From: an uncultured Lachnospiraceae bacterium
GTDB taxonomy: Bacteria; Bacillota; Clostridia; Lachnospirales; Lachnospiraceae
Reading direction: 5' to 3'
NCBI GenBank assembly: GCA_910585255.1
Contig: CAJUEI010000119.1
Location: 1 to 11,284, forward strand
Length of the DNA stretch: 11,284 nt
Positions 8,211-11,284 of this stretch are shown in pieces. Numbering within the stretch: the first letter of the stretch is position 1; every line of letters starts with the position of its first letter. The translations under genes and the position numbers were made by a program. Below the pieces are notes generated by a model. The model ran no database searches, was not told where the DNA came from, and worked only from the letters and a program-made list of their open reading frames with translations.

Positions 8211-8218
8211 GGGGGAGG

Positions 8219-8470
8219 ACGCCAGAGTGGGGAAACGATTTCTTCTGGCTGTTCCGCTCTCTAGAAAGTAAGAACGTCTAATGCTTCTGAATGGAAGTTT
8301 ATCCAGCCGGACGGATCGGGGTGCAATTCGCCCGTACAGCGGGCTAAACACACCCCTTTTTTTGCCATTCGGGAATGGCAAAAAATCCTAGTGGATCGAC
8401 AGAAGCATAAGACGTTCTAACTTTCCTCCGAAGTCACAGCCAGAAGAAATCGTTTCCCCGCTCTGGCTGT
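8219..8470 (+). repeat. Large nested palindromic element, possible structured RNA or MITE-like repeat
   Basis: The outer arms 8221-8251 and 8437-8467 are 31 nt each and complementary apart from one T-G pair. A second pair of arms, 8264-8288 with 8401-8425, has 23 pairs and two A-A mismatches. Inside lie a short stem, 8301-8305 with 8392-8396 (ATCCA/TGGAT), and two hairpins. One is closed by 8318-8323/8351-8356 and contains GCCCG/CGGGC (8330-8334/8340-8344). The other is GCCATT-CGGG-AATGGC (8364-8379). Each outer arm can also fold on itself (GCCAGA with TCTGGC at 8221-8226/8244-8249). It starts 9 nt after the Hsp70 stop codon, so it is probably transcribed as that operon's 3' end. A related copy lies at the left edge of the window in opposite orientation. 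No transposase is present, and I recognise no known RNA family. Confidence 0.75.
8318..8363 (+). terminator. Intrinsic terminator inside the palindromic element
   Basis: GGGGTG (8318-8323) pairs with CACCCC (8351-8356), with an inner GCCCG/CGGGC stem (8330-8344), and seven T residues follow directly at 8357-8363. This should end the Hsp70-like operon transcript. If read-through occurs, the T-run can instead pair with the A-run at 8380-8385 around the next hairpin. Confidence 0.6.
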
Positions 8471-8487
8471 TTCTTCCTACCGGTAGA

Positions 8488-8719
8488 GTTATTTTGTGTT
8501 TCCGGTCGGTTATTTATAAATAAATATAGATTCGGCTTGATTAATTATATAGAAAGAAATTAGTTTGTTTTTATGTGGTTTTAAGTGTTTTTCTGGAATT
8601 TATAAGAATTTATAAAATATAGAAATCTTTTGTTGAGTAAAGTTGGGATATTATTTTTAGGGAATTTTGTTTTATATTTTTATGTAGATAAAGTTTGTGG
8701 ATTATAAAAGGGGCATAAC
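8488..8719. other. AT-rich intergenic spacer with a tandem 10-bp repeat
   Basis: No gene or strong hairpin is visible between the palindromic element and the isomerase promoter. The one regular feature is a perfect tandem duplication of GAATTTATAA at 8596-8605 and 8606-8615. It is short and A/T-only apart from one G, so its meaning is unclear. Confidence 0.45.
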
Positions 8720-8746
8720 TTGACAAATGGAACCTTGTGGATTATA
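8695..8746 (+). promoter_or_regulatory. Two 12-bp direct repeats, candidate operators
   Basis: TTGTGGATTATA occurs at 8695-8706 and again at 8735-8746, exactly 40 bp apart, close to four helical turns. The first copy lies upstream of the -35 and the second spans the end of the spacer and most of the -10. This arrangement suits a regulator that binds both sites on one face of the DNA. No regulator gene is in the window. Confidence 0.45.
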
Positions 8747-8748
8747 GT
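8720..8748 (+). promoter_or_regulatory. Strong SigA-type promoter of the isomerase gene
   Basis: TTGACA (8720-8725) is a perfect -35 and is followed after 17 nt by TATAGT (8743-8748), 5 of 6 to consensus. The start point would fall near 8755, leaving a 5' leader of about 95 nt. The -10 overlaps the second copy of a 12-bp direct repeat, so repression at this site is plausible. Confidence 0.8.
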
Positions 8749-8848
8749 AAATTGTATAAAAGTACTTAGTAAATAAAGAAGTTTAGTGGCTATCGGAATA
8801 AAGAAGAGAATAGACGTTTTAGTCCGATTAGGGAATGGAGGAAAACAT

Positions 8849-9487
8849 ATGAAGATTGCATTGATTAATGAGAACAGTCAGGCAGCGAAGAATGAATTGA
8901 TTTATAATACACTGAAAAGTGTAGTGGAGCCGATGGGGCATGAAGTGGTAAATTATGGAATGTACCATGCTGAAGATGAGGCACAGCTTACTTATGTACA
9001 GGTTGGAATTTTAACGGGTATTTTGTTAAATTCTGGTGCAGCAGATTTTGTAATTACCGGCTGCGGAACGGGAGAGGGTGCGATGCTTGCTTGTAATTCG
9101 TTCCCAAATGTATTATGCGGACATATTGAATCTCCTTTGGATGCTTATCTGTTTTCTCAGGTAAATGACGGCAATGCGATTGCACTTCCATTTGCAGAGA
9201 ATTTCGGCTGGGGCGGAGAGCTGAATTTGCAGTATATTTTTGAAAAATTATTCTGTGCACCGGGCGGTGGCGGCTATCCAAAGGAAAGAGTGGTACCAGA
9301 ACAGAGAAATAAGAAGATTTTAGATGAAGTGAAGAAAGTAACTCATGTAGATATGGTAACAATTTTAAAAAATATTGATCAGGAATTATTAAAGGGAGCA
9401 GTAAGCGGTGCAAAATTTAAGGAGAATTTCTTTAGAGACTGCAAGTGTGAAAAGATGGCAGAGGCAGTAAAGGCGATTGTAGGATAA
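8849..9487 (+). CDS. RpiB/LacA/LacB-family isomerase, probably DhuI-type uronate ketol-isomerase
   Basis: A 212-residue protein of the RpiB/LacA/LacB sugar isomerase family. It opens with MKIALINENSQAAKNE, a Rossmann-like strand and helix. The family's catalytic thiol is C72 in TGCGTGEG (70-77), and SQVNDGNA (103-110) corresponds to the conserved Asn-rich loop. It is longer than RpiB or LacA (about 145-170 residues), with a C-terminal extension containing GGGGYPKERVVPEQRN (139-154). From memory this pattern and length match streptococcal DhuI, which isomerises 4-deoxy-L-threo-5-hexosulose uronate. Unsaturated galacturonate from pectate lyase turns into that same compound, so a role in pectin catabolism in place of KduI fits the window. 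A GGAGG (8837-8841) lies 7 nt before this ATG. An in-frame ATG at 8786 would add 21 unrelated residues and is not supported. The gene is monocistronic. Family certain; substrate inferred. Confidence 0.85.
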   Translation: MKIALINENSQAAKNELIYNTLKSVVEPMGHEVVNYGMYHAEDEAQLTYVQVGILTGILLNSGAADFVITGCGTGEGAMLACNSFPNVLCGHIESPLDAYLFSQVNDGNAIALPFAENFGWGGELNLQYIFEKLFCAPGGGGYPKERVVPEQRNKKILDEVKKVTHVDMVTILKNIDQELLKGAVSGAKFKENFFRDCKCEKMAEAVKAIVG

Positions 9488-9495
9488 AGAGAAAG

Positions 9496-9554
9496 ATATG
9501 CCCCGAATTTCGTTGGTGTGTTCACTAGAGAGGATATTTGGGGTATATTTTTTT
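9496..9554 (+). terminator. Intrinsic terminator after the isomerase gene
   Basis: Arms 9496-9508 and 9536-9548 form 13 pairs, including a CCCC/GGGG core and two G-U pairs. Seven T residues follow at 9548-9554. The 27-nt loop is long but the stem is strong. It lies 9 nt after the isomerase stop and separates that gene from asnS. Confidence 0.8.
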
Positions 9555-9666
9555 GCATACTTTTGGAATTTTCCATTGTATGTATAAAATACCAATATTT
9601 GTATAGAATGAAATTATGATTTTATTGTGTTTATACAGAAATTAGGAATAAAATGGAGGAAATACT

Positions 9667-11061
9667 ATGGAACAGTTGATAACAATAAGAGAACTTTATA
9701 AAAATAGAGAAACTTATATGGAAAAGTCGGTAAAAATCGGAGGATGGCTGAGGAGTGTGCGGGATTCGAAGACGTTTGGATTTTTGGTGCTGCATGACGG
9801 AACTTTTTTTGAGACTCTTCAGGTAGTTTATCATGATAAGATGGATAATTTTGCTGAAATATCAAAGTTAAATGTAGGGGCAGCCGTGATTGTAACCGGA
9901 ACATTGGTGGCAACACCTCAGGCGAAGCAGCCGTTTGAGATACAGGCAGATAAAGTGGAAGTAGAGGGGACATCTGCTCCAGATTATCCGCTTCAAAAGA
10001 AGAGACATAGTTTTGAATATTTAAGAACCATTTCGCATTTAAGACCGAGAACCAATACGTTTCAGGCAGTATTTCGTGTTCGATCTTTAATTGCTTATGC
10101 AATTCACCAGTATTTTCAGGAGAGAAATTTTGTCTATGTGCATACACCTCTGATTACAGGAAGCGATTGTGAAGGAGCAGGGGAAATGTTTCGGGTGACG
10201 ACATTAGACATGGAAAATCTGCCAAAGACAGAACAGGGAAAGATTGATTATAGCAAGGACTTTTTTGGAAAAGAGACAAATTTAACAGTTAGCGGTCAGT
10301 TAAATGGAGAGACTTATGCAATGGCATTCCGAAATATCTATACGTTTGGACCGACTTTCCGTGCGGAGAATTCAAATACGACACGTCATGCCGCAGAGTT
10401 TTGGATGATTGAACCAGAGATGGCGTTTGCAGATTTGGAGGACGATATGAAGCTGGCGGAGGGAATGTTAAAATATATTATCCGCTATGTAATGGAGCAG
10501 GCACCGGAGGAAATGGAATTTTTTAATCAGTTTGTGGACAAGGGATTAATTGAACGGTTAAAGGGTGTTGTTAATTCAGAGTTTGCTCATGTTACTTATA
10601 CAGAGGCAATTGAGATACTAGAAAAGAAGAATGATCAATTTGATTATAAGGTATCTTGGGGATGTGATTTGCAGACAGAGCATGAGCGGTATTTGACGGA
10701 ACAGGTATTTAAACGACCAGTATTTGTAACAGACTACCCTAAGGAGATTAAAGCATTTTATATGAAGCTGAATGAGGATGGAAAAACCGTGGCAGCTATG
10801 GACTGTCTAGTGCCTGGAATTGGAGAAATTATTGGCGGCAGCCAGCGTGAGGATGACTATGAAAAGCTGAAAAATAGAATGGCAGAGCTAGGACTCCGGG
10901 AGCAAGATTATGACTTTTATTTAGATTTACGGAAGTACGGATCAGCTCGTCATGCTGGATTTGGACTTGGGTTTGAGCGGTGTGTTATGTATCTGACCGG
11001 AATGGGAAATATCCGTGATGTTGTTCCTTTCCCTAGAACAGTAAATAATTGCGAATTATAA
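9667..11061 (+). CDS. asnS: Asparaginyl-tRNA synthetase
   Basis: A 464-residue class IIb aminoacyl-tRNA synthetase that charges tRNA-Asn with asparagine in the cytosol. Residues 1-105 form the OB-fold anticodon-binding domain (KIGGWLRSVRDSKTFGFLVL). The catalytic domain follows, with motif 1 around 139-163, motif 2 at TFRAENSNTTRHAAEFWMIE (230-249) and motif 3 at GFGLGFERCVMYLTG (431-445). The ending IRDVVPFPRT and the RAENSNTTRH form of motif 2 mark AsnRS rather than AspRS or AspRS2. Length equals the usual bacterial AsnRS. A GGAGG (9655-9659) sits 7 nt before the ATG. The 112 nt between the preceding terminator and the start hold no T-box specifier or AGGGTGG antiterminator, so T-box control is not supported. 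I could not settle a promoter there; TATAAA at 9583-9588 is a possible -10 with only a weak -35. This is an ordinary housekeeping gene, complete in the window. Confidence 0.97.
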   Translation: MEQLITIRELYKNRETYMEKSVKIGGWLRSVRDSKTFGFLVLHDGTFFETLQVVYHDKMDNFAEISKLNVGAAVIVTGTLVATPQAKQPFEIQADKVEVEGTSAPDYPLQKKRHSFEYLRTISHLRPRTNTFQAVFRVRSLIAYAIHQYFQERNFVYVHTPLITGSDCEGAGEMFRVTTLDMENLPKTEQGKIDYSKDFFGKETNLTVSGQLNGETYAMAFRNIYTFGPTFRAENSNTTRHAAEFWMIEPEMAFADLEDDMKLAEGMLKYIIRYVMEQAPEEMEFFNQFVDKGLIERLKGVVNSEFAHVTYTEAIEILEKKNDQFDYKVSWGCDLQTEHERYLTEQVFKRPVFVTDYPKEIKAFYMKLNEDGKTVAAMDCLVPGIGEIIGGSQREDDYEKLKNRMAELGLREQDYDFYLDLRKYGSARHAGFGLGFERCVMYLTGMGNIRDVVPFPRTVNNCEL

Positions 11062-11171
11062 AAATCTTCACACATACAACATAAAACCATTCTCTGCTAA
11101 ACCCTATTATCTTTATAAAAGTCTGCAGCAAACAAACCTATAAGTTACAACCATAAAAAGCCTAAAGTTCT

Positions 11172-11203
11172 GCAGAATTTTCTTTTATGCTGTGACATTC
11201 TGC
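11172..11203. other. Hairpin downstream of asnS
   Basis: GCAGAAT (11172-11178) pairs perfectly with ATTCTGC (11197-11203) around an 18-nt loop. No T-run follows on the plus strand, so it is a poor plus-strand terminator. It could stabilise a 3' end or belong to the convergent gene's trailing sequence. Confidence 0.35.
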
Positions 11204-11204
11204 C

Positions 11205-11261
11205 AAAAAAACAGCCGGGAACAAAGGAAGATTCTTTGCAGGGGTATTGCTTCCCGCCGGC
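11205..11261 (-). terminator. Probable terminator of a convergent minus-strand gene beyond the right edge
   Basis: Read on the minus strand, 11261-11251 (GCC-GGC-GGGAA, with a 3-nt bulge) pairs with 11221-11214 (TTCCCGGC). TG and seven T residues (11211-11205) follow. An inner CAAAG/CTTTG hairpin (11222-11226/11234-11238) lies in the loop. The polarity implies a gene to the right transcribed toward asnS. On the plus strand it could also stop asnS read-through, but the T-run at 11274-11279 is some distance from the stem. Confidence 0.5.
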
Positions 11262-11284
11262 ACTTAGGCACGGTTTTTTCGTGC

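Noticed and set aside
7962..8381. Minus-strand frame of 139 codons overlapping the end of the Hsp70-like gene and the palindromic element
   Set aside because: It runs antisense to a clear coding region and through inverted-repeat DNA, has no ribosome binding site, and its translation is of low complexity.
8219..8470. CRISPR array or retron RNA as an explanation for the palindromic element
   Set aside because: There are no regularly spaced direct repeats and no reverse transcriptase or Cas gene in the window; the structure is a single nested inverted repeat.
8786..8848. N-terminal extension of the isomerase from an earlier ATG
   Set aside because: The ATG at 8849 has GGAGG at 7 nt and begins exactly at the conserved MKIALINENS strand. 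The extension has no family match that I recognise.
9555..9666. T-box riboswitch upstream of asnS
   Set aside because: The leader is too short after the preceding terminator and has no AGGGTGG antiterminator motif or specifier stem.
9665..10147. Minus-strand frame of 160 codons within asnS
   Set aside because: It is antisense to an unmistakable housekeeping gene and has no recognisable motifs, so it is a shadow frame.

Overview
The window is AT-rich with strong GGAGG-type ribosome binding sites, -10/-35 promoters and hairpin-T intrinsic terminators. This fits a low-GC anaerobic Firmicute of class Clostridia. Two gene products point to pectin use (a PL9 pectate lyase and a DhuI-like uronate isomerase), so a plant-polymer-degrading Lachnospiraceae member such as a Lachnospira-like gut bacterium is my best guess. 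No marker in the window fixes the genus.

Layout. Positions 37-105 hold one end of a dispersed palindromic element that runs off the left edge. A small calcineurin-like metallophosphoesterase follows on the plus strand (228-770). It converges on a minus-strand PL9 pectate lyase (947-2656), with a bidirectional terminator between them. The lyase has its own promoter and no signal peptide, so it probably cuts imported oligogalacturonides in the cytoplasm. A promoter at 3028-3056 drives a tight three-gene plus-strand operon: a beta-CASP/metallo-beta-lactamase nuclease-like protein (3088-4245), a protein whose C-terminal half looks like a divergent GrpE (4273-5370), and a large Hsp70-like ATPase with a long helical C-terminus (5370-8210; start overlaps the previous stop by one base). 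The Hsp70 stop codon is followed within nine bases by a 250-nt cruciform element with 31-nt arms (8219-8470). It is related to the left-edge element, which lies in the opposite orientation.

After an AT-rich spacer, a very good promoter (8720-8748), whose -10 overlaps one copy of a 12-bp direct repeat, drives a 212-residue RpiB/LacA/LacB-family isomerase (8849-9487). This is likely the ketol-isomerase for 4-deoxy-5-keto-uronate, the product that pectate lyase action finally yields. A strong terminator separates it from asparaginyl-tRNA synthetase (9667-11061). The right end (11062-11284) is non-coding and holds hairpins, including a probable minus-strand terminator for a convergent gene beyond the window.

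The most unusual content is the beta-CASP/GrpE-like/Hsp70-like operon. It looks like a self-contained chaperone ATPase with its own exchange factor, coupled to a metal-dependent nuclease, and separate from housekeeping dnaK-grpE-dnaJ. What it does is not known from the sequence; stress-responsive RNA processing or a defence or regulatory role are inferences. The nested palindromic repeat beside it is the second item of interest.
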